Assembly (NCBI RefSeq): GCF_964340395.1
Contig: NC_135564.1
Span: 23,414,887 to 23,478,886, forward strand
Direction of reading: 5' to 3'
Source: Glandiceps talaboti
Lineage: Eukaryota > Hemichordata > Enteropneusta > Spengelidae
Length of the DNA: 64,000 bases
A program made the translations under genes and the position numbers. The notes beneath the pieces are model-generated. The model ran no database searches, was not told where the DNA came from, and saw only the letters and a list, made by a program, of their open reading frames with translations. Positions 1 to 11,520 of this stretch are shown piece after piece; position 1 is the stretch's first letter; each line of letters starts with the position of its first letter.

Positions 1-220
1 GTGAATGTCACTGGACTGGGATATGTGGTAGCATTGTAATGAACTTGATAGAGACAGATGAAATCATGTACTAATTACTTATTGAAACCATTTTCACGCA
101 ATACACTCAATGAAAGCAATGTGTCAATCTTGATATGATTTAAAGGAGTTCATTCAATCCTCCAGGAGCGAATGTAGTTATGAAATCACTTGAGAGTATA
201 GATATCCACAACTACTAAGT
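1..220. other. Leading non-coding sequence, nothing recognised
   Basis: AT-rich unique-looking DNA before the first minisatellite. I see no open frame, RNA gene or repeat in it. Confidence 0.5.
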
Positions 221-1722
221 TGTATACATATTATGTTAGACTATACTGCTCCAGACCTGTATAATGTATACTCCACGTATTATGTTAGACTATACTGCTC
301 CAGACCTGTATAATGTATACTCCACATATTATGGTAGACTATACTGCTCCAGACCTGTATAATGTATACTCCACATATTATGGTAGACTATATTGCTCCA
401 GACCTGTATAATGTATACTCCACGTATTATGTTAGACTATACTGCTCCAGACCTGTATAATGTATACTCCACATATTATGTTAGACTATACTGCTCCAGA
501 CCTGTATAATGTATACTCCACATATTATGTTAGACTATACTGCTCCAGACCTGTATTATGTATACTCCACATATTATGTTAGACTATACTGCTCCAGACC
601 TGTATAATGTATACTCCACATATTATGTTAGACTATACTGCTCCAGACCTGTATAATGCATATATGCACATATTATGTTAGACTATACTGCTCCAGACCT
701 GTATAATGTATACTCCACATATTATGGTAGACTATATTGCTCCAGACCTGTATAATGTATACTCCACATATTATGGTAGACTATATTGCTCCAGACCTGT
801 ATAATGTATACTCCACATATTATGGTAGACTATATTGCTCCAGACCTGTATAATGCATATATGCACATATTATGTTAGACTATACTGCTCCAGACCTGTA
901 TAATGTATACTCCACATATTATGGTAGACTATATTGCTCCAGACCTGTATAATGTATACTCCACATATTATGTTAGACTATACTGCTCCAGACCTGTATA
1001 ATGTATACTCCACATATTATGGTAGACTATATTGCTCCAGACCTGTATAATGTATACTCCACATATTATGTTAGACTATATTGCTCCAGACCTGTATAAT
1101 GCATATATGCACATATTATGTTAGACTATACTGCTCCAGACCTGTATAATGTATACTCCACATATTATGGTAGACTATATTGCTCCAGACCTGTATAATG
1201 TATACTCCACATATTATGTTAGACTATATTGCTCCAGACCTGTATAATGCATATATGCACATATTATGTTAGACTATACTGCTCCAGACCTGTATAATGT
1301 ATACTCCACATATTATGGTAGACTATATTGCTCCAGACCTGTATAATGTATACTCCACATATTATGGTAGACTATATTGCTCCAGACCTGTATAATGTAT
1401 ACTCCACATATTATGGTAGACTATACTGCTCCAGACCTGTATAATGTATACTCCACATATTATGGTAGACTATACTGCTCCAGACCTGTATAATGTATAC
1501 TCCACATATTATGGTAGACTATATTGCTCCAGACCTGTATAATGTATACTCCACATATTATGGTAGACTATACTGCTCCAGACCTGTATAATGTATACTC
1601 CACATATTATGGTAGACTATATTGCTCCAGACCTGTATAATGTATACTCCACATATTATGGTAGACTATACTGCTCCAGACCTGTATAATGTATACTCCA
1701 CATATTATGGTAGACTATATAA
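221..1722. repeat. 49-bp minisatellite, about 30 copies
   Basis: A unit of 49 bp containing the words TTAGACTATACTGCTCCAGA and CCTGTATAATGTATACTCC repeats head to tail about 30 times. Copies differ by few substitutions, mainly GTTAGAC or GGTAGAC, ACTGC or ATTGC, and CACG or CACA. A subtype with GCATATATGCAC in place of GTATACTCCAC recurs near 658, 855, 1100 and 1247, at spacings that are multiples of the unit (4, 5 and 3 units). This indicates amplification in multi-unit blocks. The array stops abruptly in ordinary AT-rich sequence at 1722. No coding role is visible. Confidence 0.97.
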
Positions 1723-2829
1723 TTATTACATTTTGATATATCTATAGTATAGATAGTGTTATATTGAAATTTAATGACTTTTTTATTTAAATTTGATTGA
1801 TAGAGATGCAAACTTCTCAGAACCCATCAAATCATTTCAGTTTATGAAAAAAATATTTTCAGCATATCAAGAATTTTATTTGAAAATGATGAACAGTGAC
1901 TGTAAATATAAATATTTTGATAAATATTTCTGGTTGTTGATAGATGTCATATTTTACTCTACTGCATTACTTAGCACATCAATGTGTCGACACCATGACT
2001 TTCTACATGTAGTCAGGGTTTTGATTGCAATGGAATTAGTGTCGCCATGACTTTAAACTTGGTGAATAATCAGTCATATGAGAGAGTGTTATGAAAAAAC
2101 TAAATACAAAATTTCAAAATAAAATGATTCTTGGTAGATTACATGTTATACATATAAATTATGATGTGGTTCATATCATGCAAAGGATAATAATTGATCC
2201 AAAATCGTGGTTTTCAGACTCTATTTGTAATCTTCATGAAACAAATGTGAGTGATGTATATTGACATTGTGTATATTTTAAATGATCAATATCAAATGCT
2301 CTTGGATGGATGAAAAGCTGTGTATAAGTGCCATGACCATGACATTGAGTATATTTAAAAATACAGACAGAGTGGCGCCATGATGCATTATCTCATTAAA
2401 TCTAGAATATTAGTATCTGGTGTGTTAAATCCCCTGACACTAGTTACTATATATTTCTATTCACTTTTATGTGGCTGCATTTTAGAGAGAGTAAAGCTAG
2501 TGTGCAAAGAGAAATAGTGAGGTCACTGCACATTTCATCAAACATTTCACATCAAATACTACAGTTGTTGTGATTTGGATCAGTACTTGTTTCATGACAC
2601 ACGGTTGTGGTGTCAAGTTTGAATACACAAGGAAATGAAAAACATATGGAATTAATTAGGTAATAATGAAGTTTTGCCGACAAGTTGTCTGACATCAAAA
2701 ATATAGACTGTTGTAAAATTGATGAATCCTACTTCTTAAGGTAGTGTATACAAGATGGCTTACAATGATGTTAATGTATCTTCAGAATTCGACCATACAT
2801 ACATACACACATATGTACATACGGTATAT
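1723..2829. other. AT-rich intergenic DNA
   Basis: No supported gene. One short open frame (85 codons at 1793) has no recognisable domain and low-complexity AT-driven composition, so I do not call it. No tandem array or obvious element end is visible. Confidence 0.5.
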
Positions 2830-2834
2830 GTAGA

Positions 2835-3044
2835 AAATTTCAAATGAATATAATAGAAGATGAAATGCATTATGTTATGATCTGCCCTTACTACCAACAA
2901 AACAGAAACAATTTATACAACACACTAACTATACTAAACCCAAACTTCGAAAGTATGGCTGAAAGTAGAAAATTTAATTTTATTATGAATAAGAGTGCTG
3001 TTGCACAACAGCTGGCAAAAAATTACACCCCCTCGACTACATAA
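2835..3044 (+). pseudogene. LINE ORF2 C-terminal relic
   Basis: About 68 codons matching the tail of an invertebrate LINE ORF2. They carry a zinc-knuckle-like IEDEMHYVMICPYYQQNR segment (E-D-E-x-H ... C-P-x-Y ... R), then a stop after AKNYTPSTT. The same spacing of residues (VEDEFCHLILCSHYTNER, then a hydrophobic helix and a KF..I segment) occurs in the antisense relic at 40943-41266, so both belong to the same or a sister family. EN and RT are missing upstream, so this is a 5'-truncated dead copy. The ATG at 2844 is incidental, because the homology starts in the open frame before it. Confidence 0.6.
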
Positions 3045-3239
3045 AATGTAATAACTATTGACAAATTGAACTTTTTTCAAACTCTTTTTGTATTTTATTT
3101 TGTTACTTTCAGCTGTAAGTAATATGACTTTCTGTTGGTTGTTTGTAATGTGAAGTTTAATCATGTATTTATTTAACTGTACTTCTTTAATTTTTCAATC
3201 AATTTTCACATAATCATTCCACTTATAATACCATGATAC

Positions 3240-3863
3240 ATTTTTTTAGCCTTTTAAAGGGGCCTTTTTCATAGGCTTTGTCCATCCATACTACAGCATT
3301 TCTTAGACATGCAATATGTGATTTCCTTTAAACCTGGCACAAAGGTGACATATCATATGGGACATATGTGTGTCACTTTGGTTTTAACATATGCAAATTT
3401 GACAAAATGGCAGTCATATTTGTAGTTAAAAATCAATTTTTACTCCATAACACAACAACTGTAAAACATAGAGACTTCATTCAAGTGTGTAACCCATACT
3501 ATCAAGTGCAAACTTTCTTTTAAGACATTGAAATTTGACCTTGCTGTTGACCTTCAGTGTCACTGATCAAAATAAACTCATTTCTTGTCTATTAGAGGCA
3601 CTTTGTAGTAATCATTTATGAACATAGAAGAAGAGAAATACACAAGAAATACTTTTGGTGCTTATCTCTTTTACAGAATGGCTTATACTTATTTATGAAA
3701 AAATAAATATATTACCCAATACCTTGAACACTTTAATGCACAGAGATTCCATTCAAGTGCCTAACCCCATATAATCACATGCAAGCTTTCTTGTAAGACA
3801 ATGACCTCTGACCTTAACCTTGACCTTCAAAGATAGGTAAACTATCAAGATTAAGCCATTTTT
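3240..3863. repeat. Dispersed repeat family D (copy 1)
   Basis: Non-coding sequence that recurs at other places in the window: around 4840-5199, 27630-27800 and 42420-43110. Shared words include CACTTTGTAGTA, ATTTCTTTAAATCATG and ACTTTTGGTGCT, plus GACCTT-rich stretches. It contains internal direct repetition: the CATAGAGACTTCATTCAAGTG block near 3469 recurs near 3739 as an AGAGATTCCATTCAAGTG block. No open frame is supported. The class is unknown, and the boundary with the following family A element is sharp. Confidence 0.45.
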
Positions 3864-3864
3864 T

Positions 3865-4850
3865 AGCACAACTGAAGTGTCTATTAGTCTGTCTGTCTGT
3901 CTGTCTTTCTGTCCATCTGTCAGTGTGTGTGTGTGTGTAAACAACTTGAAGTCAAAAACTGCTGGACCAATTGCCTTGGTATTTGGTGGAGACATTAGTG
4001 TGTGTGTCTAGTTGAGAAATTGTTGAAAGGAAAATGATTGCCTTACAGGTGTATTATTTGGGTCAACAAATGTCATTTTTGGTAAAACAAAATAACCAAG
4101 TCAAAAAGTACAGGACAGATTGATGTGGTGGGAATGTTCTTTGAGATGTGTAGATTAATAATTGTTTATGATATGATGATCCCATCAATGATATGCAAAT
4201 TAGATTAGATCCACAAATCTCAAGTTTTGTAGCTTATATCTCAAAAGGTGGGTTAAATTTGCAGGAGATGTTTCTGCAGGGGTTATTGTGCAGATAATAT
4301 TCAAATTAGTTTGACATATTTGGCCCTAGCAACAATGATTATTCCCTTAGCAACAGTAAAATGATGTATATTTCAAAGACAACAACAGGGATGGATATGG
4401 TATGTGGATCCACTAAACATTCAAAATACTATGTAAATATGCCTAGCATCAAGACCATGTCCTTGGCAAGTGAATGAACATTCAAAAAATGTATGAAATA
4501 TGCCTAGCAACAAAACCATGCCCATAGCCACGGCCAAATGACAGTGTATGTTGCAAAGATAAAAAACAGCCTGGGATGGTTAGGCAAGTGAATTAATAAA
4601 AGGTAAACACTTATGGCTAGCAACAGTCAAATGATGGTGTATATGGCAAAAGGTTACAATAGGTTTGGATTGGCAAGTGGATAAAGATGCGGCAAGTGAA
4701 CACATACGTACATGTACATGTATGTGTAGCAACTAGACCTTGTCCATAGCAACAGTGTATTGATATACATTACAATTATAGGTAAGTGGATAAACATTAT
4801 AAAAAATAAAAACAAACTATACAGTTGTGCTCAACACCATTTGCACCATT
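3865..4850 (+). mobile_element. Family A non-autonomous element, near full length
   Basis: Begins AGCACAACTGA and ends near CAGTTGTGCT (4822-4831), giving a short terminal inverted repeat of about 10 bp. Just inside the left end is a CTGT/TG microsatellite (about 3892-3938), followed by the module AACAACTTGAAGTCAAAAAC and a GGACCAATTGCC...ATTTGGTGG segment. The body contains repeated blocks with TAGCAACA...CCATG(C/T)CC...AGCAAC words. There is no coding capacity. Layout (inverted ends, tetranucleotide run, core repeats) resembles bivalve pearl elements and other Helentron-associated sequences. That class assignment is inference. Confidence 0.65.
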
Positions 4851-5199
4851 TTTGCATATTTGAGACACTTTGCGGCATTTATGTGTGCCCAATTTCTTTA
4901 AATCATCTCTAAAGGTAATTCAGAAGAAAAGAAATGTACACATGCATTTACTTTTGGTGCTGATATCACTTTTATCGAATGGCAGCTATATATGTGGTGT
5001 AATCTTTCTTTCTTTGAGGATATTGACCTCAAAGGGGATTGTGTCTTTTATGAAGACTTGTAAACAACTATAAAAGCTAGCATATCATTAATTTGACAGT
5101 ACAGTACATCTTACATTTTCACCTTTCAAGTAAGTTAGAATGAATTACTCTATCAATTAGATGGAATCTTGCAAAGGTCACAATGGGCCAAAACTTTTT
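4851..5199. repeat. Dispersed repeat family D (copy 2)
   Basis: Shares CACTTTG.(A/G)G.ATTTAT, ATTTCTTTAAATCAT and ACTTTTGGTGCT with the copies at 3.3-3.8 kb and 42.5-43.1 kb. It lies directly between two family A copies. No gene is visible. Confidence 0.4.
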
Positions 5200-5460
5200 A
5201 GCACAACTGAACTGATAAGGTTCAGTAGTGCTATAGGTATGGCAAAGTGTCTGTCTGTATGTGTGTGTGTGTGTAAACAACTTAAAGTCAAAAACCACTT
5301 GACCGATTGCCGTGATATTTGGTGGGTATATTACCTTGGGTGTCTACTTGGGAAATTGTTCAAATCAAAATGATCTTACCACCGGTGTATGATTTGTGTC
5401 AAAAAATGTGATTTTTGGTCAAGAAACTTAAACTCAAAAAGTACTGAGCAGAAGCTGATT
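5200..5460 (+). mobile_element. Family A element, left end only
   Basis: Left end AGCACAACTGAACTGATAAGG, then AGTAGTGCTATAGG, a short TG/CTGT run and the AAACAACTTAAAGTCAAAAA module. It is cut off near 5460, where antisense LINE sequence begins. Its orientation is opposite to the family A copy at 12119-12624, so the two bracket the LINE block. Confidence 0.65.
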
Positions 5461-5464
5461 TCCA

Positions 5465-7250
5465 CCTGGGCCCTGTTACCACACACCAAAAGAAACATAA
5501 CATACCACACAAAACGAGATTATAGACCATGCGAAAGCAACGTTTAACAAGACAAGATGAAAAAGCATCAAAATCAATAGATAAATTTACACCGCCATCC
5601 AGTTACACCATACTGGAAGTCATCCTCTTTGACATAATATGATTTATGTATACTATGTATTTCTAAAAGTATGAATTGTTTTGCACTGCTTAATATGTGT
5701 TGGTAGACTGTTACATAAAACAGCTCCAGAGTATTTAAAGGTTCTCTTGCTGGAATTACTGCTTATTCTCGACACATGCGTATTGAGATTGGATATTTGT
5801 CTAGTGGAATAGTTATGTACTTCATCCAACCTCTTGACATATTTAGTAAGATACAGAGGTGTTAATTTAGGAAGAACTTTAAAAATAAACGCACGCCTTC
5901 TGAAAAGCAAAACGCTCATTACATGACAACCAATTTAAACTCTCTAACATAGTAAAAGAAAGGGTCCTAGGCCCACACTGAAGGATTATCCTGGCTGCTC
6001 TATTTTGGAGCCTCTGAAGTCTGGTCAGCAAAGTCGTACCACTGTTTGACCACACTACTGCAGTGCAGTCAAACAGTGGCAGTACCATCGCATTATAAAG
6101 TATCTTTGTAGTATCAAATGTAAGATATGGTCTTACCCTCCTAAGCACACCCAGCCTTTGTGATATTTTACTACAGATCTTAGTTATGTGCGTTTCTTAA
6201 TTTAAGTGGGGTCAATCCAGACACCAAGGTCTTGGTATTTAAAAGCCTGAACATACTCCACCATTTGGCCTGCTATCTGTACTGTATTTAAAAGCCTGAA
6301 CATACTCCACCATTTGGCCTGCTATTTGTACTGTATTTAAAAGCCTGGACATGCTCCACCATTTGACCTGCTATCTGTACTGTATTTAAAAGCCTGGACA
6401 TGCTCCACCATTTGGCCTGCTATCTGTACCGTAAGGACTTTAGATGAACTTTGATTCAGACGTTTGGACGTGTTTAGTAGCATACTTTTAGTTTTGCTTA
6501 CATTTAAGGTAAGTTTATTATCAGACAGCCATGTATGGACCCTACCTAGGTCAAAGTTTAGTGTCCGCTGAATTTCACCGACATCCTTACTTGCATAAAA
6601 AGTGCTGTATCATCAGCATATAAAACTACTTTACATTTAGAAACATCATTTGGCAAACTGTCTATAAAAACAATAAAAAGTAAGGGGCCAAGTATGGACC
6701 CTTGAGGTACACCATATTCAACTGGGAGTGGCTCACTTAGTGTTACATTTAGATAGACACTCTGCTTTCTCATTGTCAGATAATCCTTAAACCAATTTAG
6801 GTCCACATCACTGATGCCAATTTTAGATAGCTTATATATAAAAGGATATTGGCATCGACCGTGTCGAACGCTTTCTTTGGATCAAGAAATACAACCCCGG
6901 TTAAAAGTCCACTTTCATTGTTATTTAGGACATACTCGCTGACATCTATTAGTGTTGTACTTGTTGAGTGTTCAGGTCTAAAACCTGACTGGTACTGATT
7001 TAAAAGATCATGCGTTTGGATATGTTTATAGAGTTGCTTATGTACAAACTTTTCAAACACTTTCATAATGACAGGCAGAACTGTAGTCGGTCTGTATTTT
7101 GATGGGTTTGTATTATCACCATCCTCGTAAATAGGGGAAACTTTCCCCCGTTTCCATTGGGACGCTAAAACGCCATTTACTAGGGAAAAATTGAACAGAT
7201 AATGTAAGGGACGAGCAATTTCGGAGGCAACGAGTTTGCAAACCCTACTG
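5465..7250 (-). pseudogene. LINE-1 (this window): RT and C-terminal part, antisense
   Basis: Minus-strand remains of a CR1/L2/Jockey-group LINE ORF2. Reading from 7250 downwards, the RT blocks come in order: WKRGKVSPIYEDGDN, then YRPTTVLPVIMKVFEK, QSGFRPEHSTSTTLIDV, VVFLDPKKAFDTVD, YGVPQGSILGPLLF and VVLYADDTALF (catalytic YADD near 6620). These are followed by the thumb LGVWIDPT near 6210-6230 and the tail motifs RLQRLQNRAARIIL and YSGAVLCNSLP. The frame is broken several times (near 6800, inside 6235-6430 and near 5890), so the copy is dead. The N-terminal connector continues at 11521-12118, beyond an inserted second LINE. Confidence 0.88.
6235..6432. repeat. 49-bp tandem repeat inside LINE-1 coding sequence
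   Basis: Four head-to-tail copies of a 49-bp unit (TATTTAAAAGCCTG(A/G)ACAT(A/G)... ending TATCTGTACTG) lie within the RT thumb coding region of the antisense LINE. Since 49 is not a multiple of three, each copy shifts the reading frame. Confidence 0.92.
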
Positions 7251-7280
7251 TTCAGTTCAGTTCAGTTCAGTTCAGTTCAG
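7251..7280 (-). repeat. (TTCAG)6 run, LINE 3' tail
   Basis: Six perfect TTCAG units on the plus strand, which read as CTGAA repeats in the LINE direction. They lie exactly at the 3' end of LINE-2, between its 3'UTR and the interrupted LINE-1 RT. This is the expected position for the tandem 3' tail that CR1/L2 elements use for target-primed reverse transcription. Confidence 0.85.
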
Positions 7281-7289
7281 GGATAAGGT

Positions 7290-10247
7290 ACCCAAGATGG
7301 ATAATAGAAATCCCTTTAGTTCAAGAATAATACTGAGGCAGAGCGTCGTACAGATTTTTGAAAATGTTGACTGATGTTGCATTCACCACATGCGATGGTA
7401 GACTGTTCCATTTGTCTATGATCCTGGGAGTGAAAAAATATTTCCTTGTGTTTAGTCTGACGGATGGCTTTGCAAGCTTTAAGTTATGATCTCATGTAGA
7501 CGTTGATGATATTTGAAATGAGACATTGCAGGAATCCAGACCATTTAGAATCTTGTATGTCTGGATCATATTATCACCGTGAGTCCTTCTTTGCTCTAGT
7601 GTTGTTAAACCAAAATGATGAAGTCTCTGGTTATATGGTAATTTTCTCAGCTTTGGAACTAGTAGGGTCGCCCGTCATTGTACATGTACCTTCTCCAATG
7701 TGGCAATGTCTTTTTGTAGCCATGGTGACCATGCTTGTAGTATTCTAGTCTAGGTCTCACTAATTGCTAGTACAGGCACTTAATGATGACTTTCGATTTG
7801 TATGTAATAGTTCTTTTGATAATACCCAACATATTGTTTGCTTTTTTTGCTGACTGTATGCAATGAGTAGAAGGTTTTAGATTTGAGTGGAGTATTACAC
7901 CAAGATCTTTCTCTTCTTCAGTATGTTGTAGTGGTATGCTGTTCATCTGATAGACATTTGATGGGTTATTTGTACCAATATGCATTGATTTACATTTCTT
8001 AATATTGAAACTCATTTGCCAATCTTGTGACCACTTGTACAATTTGTCCAAATCTGTTTTATGTGTTGGTGTCATTTCCATCATAAACTGGGCGGTATAG
8101 TTTGGTGTCATCAGCAAATTTCTTAACTTTAGACAGCATTCCACAATCAATATCGTTTATATATATCAGGAATAGCACGGGACCAAGCACAGACCCTTGA
8201 GGTACTCCACTGGTGACCAGTTTCCATGTTGATGATGCACCGTTTATTACTTCTCGTTGCTGACGATTGGATAACCATGCCTGGACCTAGCGAAGAACTG
8301 ACCCCGATATTCCATGCTTTTCCATTTTGTTTATTAGTCTGACATGAGGAACTTTATCAAATGCTTTTGCAAAGTCTAGGTAGATAACGTCCACGGGAAC
8401 TCCATCGTCGGTATATTGAGTTATATCATCTATGAACTCAAGCAGATTAGTAAGGCATGATTTCCCATGTCGAAAGCCATGTTGTGATCCTTGAATTATA
8501 TCAAATTTATCTAAGTGGTGTACAATATTGTCTCTGATGATAGATTCGAGAAGTTTACCAAAAACTGCTGTAAGACTGATTGGTCTATAGTTGCCAGGTC
8601 AGACTTGCTGCCCTTTTTAAAGACTGGGGTAACATTGGCTTTCCTCCAATCCTCAGGAACGTTGCTAGACTTGAGAGATTCTATAAAAAATAGGGTCAGT
8701 GGTTTAGCTAATTGTTTTGCAGCTGTACGTAGAATTTTAGGGGATAATCTATCAGGGCCGGCAGCTTTAGCTGGTGACAGTTGTGATAGTTTTTTGTAGA
8801 CCATTTCCTCAGTAATATTTATGGAGTGTAGTTTATCTAGCTCTGGACCATTGAAGAAGGATACTGGTTTGGGAATTTGTGACACGTCCTCAACAGTAAA
8901 AACTGACACAAAGAACTTGTTTAATGCATCAGCCATTTCTTGATTTGATTGTAGTTTAGAGCCATGTATGTCTATCAGGGGGCCTATTTTGTCCTTTGTT
9001 TGTTGTTTTGCACGGGCATATGCAAAGAAGGCCTTTGGATTGTCCTTTAAATGTTCAACAAGGTTCTTTTCATACTGAGTCTTGGCATACTTGATTTCTC
9101 TCTTAACTTTGCTTTGCTGTTTGATATATTCATCATAGTCTTCTGATTTCTGTGTCTGGATATATCTATGTCACAACTTCCTTTTCTTCCTGACAACTCG
9201 TAGCACTGATCTTGTCATCCAGTGTGGTTTTGTTCGCTTATTTCGCTGTTTCAGTGGTATACACACATTTATAGTCTTTTGGAGAATATCACACATATTA
9301 CACCACATCTCATTTGCTGATTTGTTGCTCATCTCCATTTCCCAGTCGACTGAATCTAACATGTCCTGTAGTTTACCTAACTTAGCCTTTTTCCAGTCCG
9401 GTATTTGGCCTGTGGCCGGTTGAACATCAGAATGTATGTGAACTTTGAACTCTATCATTACGTGGTCACTGTTTCCTAGGTTGCCAATGGACGAAACTTC
9501 ACTTATCATGTTAGGTTCAGTTGAGAGGATCAAATCTAAACAGTTTGTGCCTCGAGTTGGAAACTCAACATGTTGTGTCAGATAGAGATCTTGCACAGTA
9601 TCAAGGAATTTAGTGCCATGACTGTCAGAGTCCATTGTGATCCAATTTATGCCTGGAAAGTTGAAATCGCCAACAATAACAGCATGACTTTCAGCTGCCT
9701 TGGAAATCAAGTTGTAGAGATTGTTGTTGTATTCTTCACTGCTGTTTGGTGATCTGTAGACAACACCGATGAGAAGTTTTGACAGATTGGAAATGGAGAT
9801 TTCGCACCACATAGAGTTAGTTACTTTAAGGCCTTGGAAACTGGTGACTTCTGAAATAATGTAGGTATCCCTAATATACAGTAGAACACCACCCCCTCTG
9901 CCATTCAGTGTGTCAGCTCTGTCCTGTCTGAGTGGTTTATGATAGCCAGGTATACATATTTCATCAGGTGAGATACCAGGATGAGTCCAAGATTCAGTGA
10001 TAGCGACAATGTCATATTTTTTGTCTTGTAATAAGACCCACAGTTCATCACGTTTGTTTATCAGGCTTTGTAGGTTGGTCTGCATACAACTCAGATAGTT
10101 CTTGACATGTTTAGAGTAGTTTTTGGAGTGGTGTCTTCCATTTTTCGTATTTGTAGTATCATCCAGTAAAGTAAAATCTTCAGAAAATAAATTACAAAGG
10201 GAAGTGCTCACAAAAGTATTTGAGTCTGTACATAAATCTTCTTCCAA
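7290..10247 (-). pseudogene. LINE-2 ORF2: endonuclease plus reverse transcriptase
   Basis: Roughly 985 codons in all, normal for a CR1-type ORF2. The endonuclease is intact over 358 codons (10247-9174): TNLQSLINKRDEL, IVAITESWTHP (catalytic E), RADTLNGRGGGVLLYIRD, IGVVYRSPN, VIVGDFNFPGINW and GNSDHVMIEF (SDH). A TGA at 9173-9171 ends it, but the same frame reopens at once and runs through KAAGPDRLSPKILR and PEDWRKANVTPVFKKGS. A frameshift near 8594 leads to [70 protein letters not shown] and [10 protein letters not shown], with a TAG near 8290 in place of an expected Trp. Another shift near 8070 leads to the thumb EEEKDLGVILHSNLKPS. With two stops and at least two frameshifts it is not functional. 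Confidence 0.9.
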
Positions 10248-10278
10248 TAAGTTAATATTTACACTATTTACAGTTCCT

Positions 10279-10303
10279 TTATTTATTTATTTATTTATTT
10301 TCT
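10279..10303. repeat. (TTTA)n microsatellite
   Basis: A short run of TTTA units lies between ORF1 and ORF2 of LINE-2, in the inter-ORF spacer. Confidence 0.85.
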
Positions 10304-10429
10304 GCATCCCTTTTATATCAGGGCTCACTAAAAACATTAGGAGCAGCATTTAAATAGAATCAAATACATACAAAAAAATTAAATATCATGTTATCCTTTA
10401 TCACAGTTGTCTTTCTTCAAATCTAATCA

Positions 10430-11314
10430 TTTTTGGGGTTTCTGTCATAATTCCTTACTTGTACAATCTTTCCTCTTTGTATTTTCAGATTAGTCTCTCC
10501 TGCTTGAACCCTTCATGACAGTTCCTTCCTTAGTAACTGGTCTTGTTCCTGTTGTAGCTTTGTTAAGTCTGGTGTAATGAAGACTTCCTTGAGTTCATCG
10601 CCTTCACTTCCCCTAAGTTTCTTGGCATTCTTCAAAATTCTGGATCTATTTGCTGGATTCCGGAAGGCTACTCTGATTGGTCGGGAATAGTCTTCCCCAC
10701 GTTTAATTCCTACACGTTGTACAGCATAGTCTTCTGTGGCAATGTCAGGCAGTCCAATTTCATCCAGGATTTCAGCAACTACAGTTTTATCATCTCTACC
10801 CGTATAACTTCTTTACACCTCTTAACAATTACATTACTCTTCCTTTTCTCCTTCTCTATTTCTTCTCTTACATTTGTTGGAACACTGTCTCTTATTTCAT
10901 TGACACTAGATTTAATACCTGTCACTTCTTCATCAAGATTTGTTACCATCTGGTTTATTGTATGTCTCTTTCCATTTTAGCTTGTCGTTGCTCAAAGGTG
11001 CTCATCATTTTCATAATATTCATGGCACAAGAGTTACATTTAGCTCAGTACCAATGCACGGAGCTGTTGTTTGTATTGTCGCCCAGAAACTTGTACATAG
11101 CTTTGTCGACACCTTCACACGTGATGTGATGCCAGAAGTTACAAATACCGCATAGAATGGCTTCATCATTGTCATTGACCTCTTTTTTGCAGGTACCATA
11201 TAAATGAGTCGGGTTATGATGTACCGCAGGTGAAACAGACGGAACGCCAGTTCCAATCTTCAGTATACTGTTACTACGGGTTTTCCTACCTACGTTGTAT
11301 TTGGCGGCAGCCAT
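10430..11314 (-). pseudogene. LINE-2 ORF1: PHD finger, coiled coil and RNA-binding C-terminus
   Basis: ORF1 starts at the ATG at 11314 (MAAAKYNVGRK). A PHD-finger-like Cys/His cluster follows: YGTCKKEV, EAILCGICNFWHHITCEGVD. After a frame break the minus strand encodes a charged helical segment (TFEQRQAKMERD, NEIRDSVPTNVREEIEKEK) that looks like a coiled coil. Then come GEDYSRPIRVAFRNP, NRSRILKNAKKLRG, VFITPDLTKLQQEQ and GETNLKIQRGKIVQVRNY. That C-terminal order (RPI.V.F, IL..A, VFI..DLT..Q, NL.I..G.IV) is typical of LINE ORF1 nucleic-acid chaperones. Several frameshifts make it a relic. PHD-bearing ORF1 proteins are known in CR1/L2 elements of aquatic animals. Confidence 0.72.
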
Positions 11315-11520
11315 CTTGATACAGTGTTACGTAGTCTTCACACAGGACAGCAAGAACTACTAAATTTCTGAGTTCAGACTTCGATACGGTTTAGAAAAAC
11401 CATTCACAGAGCCTCAGGTATACTAACTTTTTCGAACTGTAGGCACACTAGAGTCTAATAATAATTTTCGAAGGACAAATTTATCAGCGAAGACAGCGAG
11501 ACTTTACAGTACGTCTACCC

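Larger units (their letters stand above)
7251..11520 (-). mobile_element. LINE-2 (this window): nearly full-length CR1-like retrotransposon, antisense
   Basis: About 4.27 kb inserted into LINE-1. In its own direction it has a 5' leader (about 11520-11315), an ORF1 relic with PHD finger and nucleic-acid-binding C-terminus (11314-10430), an ORF2 with endonuclease then RT (10247 to about 7290), and a short tandem tail of CTGAA units (7280-7251). CR1/L2-type elements typically have this two-ORF order and end in a short tandem repeat in place of poly-A. LINE-1 coding sequence resumes on both sides, with a gap of roughly 15 codons, so the insertion either deleted a little target or the 5' boundary is a few dozen bases off. 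Confidence 0.85.

Noticed and set aside
1793-2050. 85-codon open frame
   Set aside because: No domain, no coding bias and an AT-rich context. Its length is within chance expectation.
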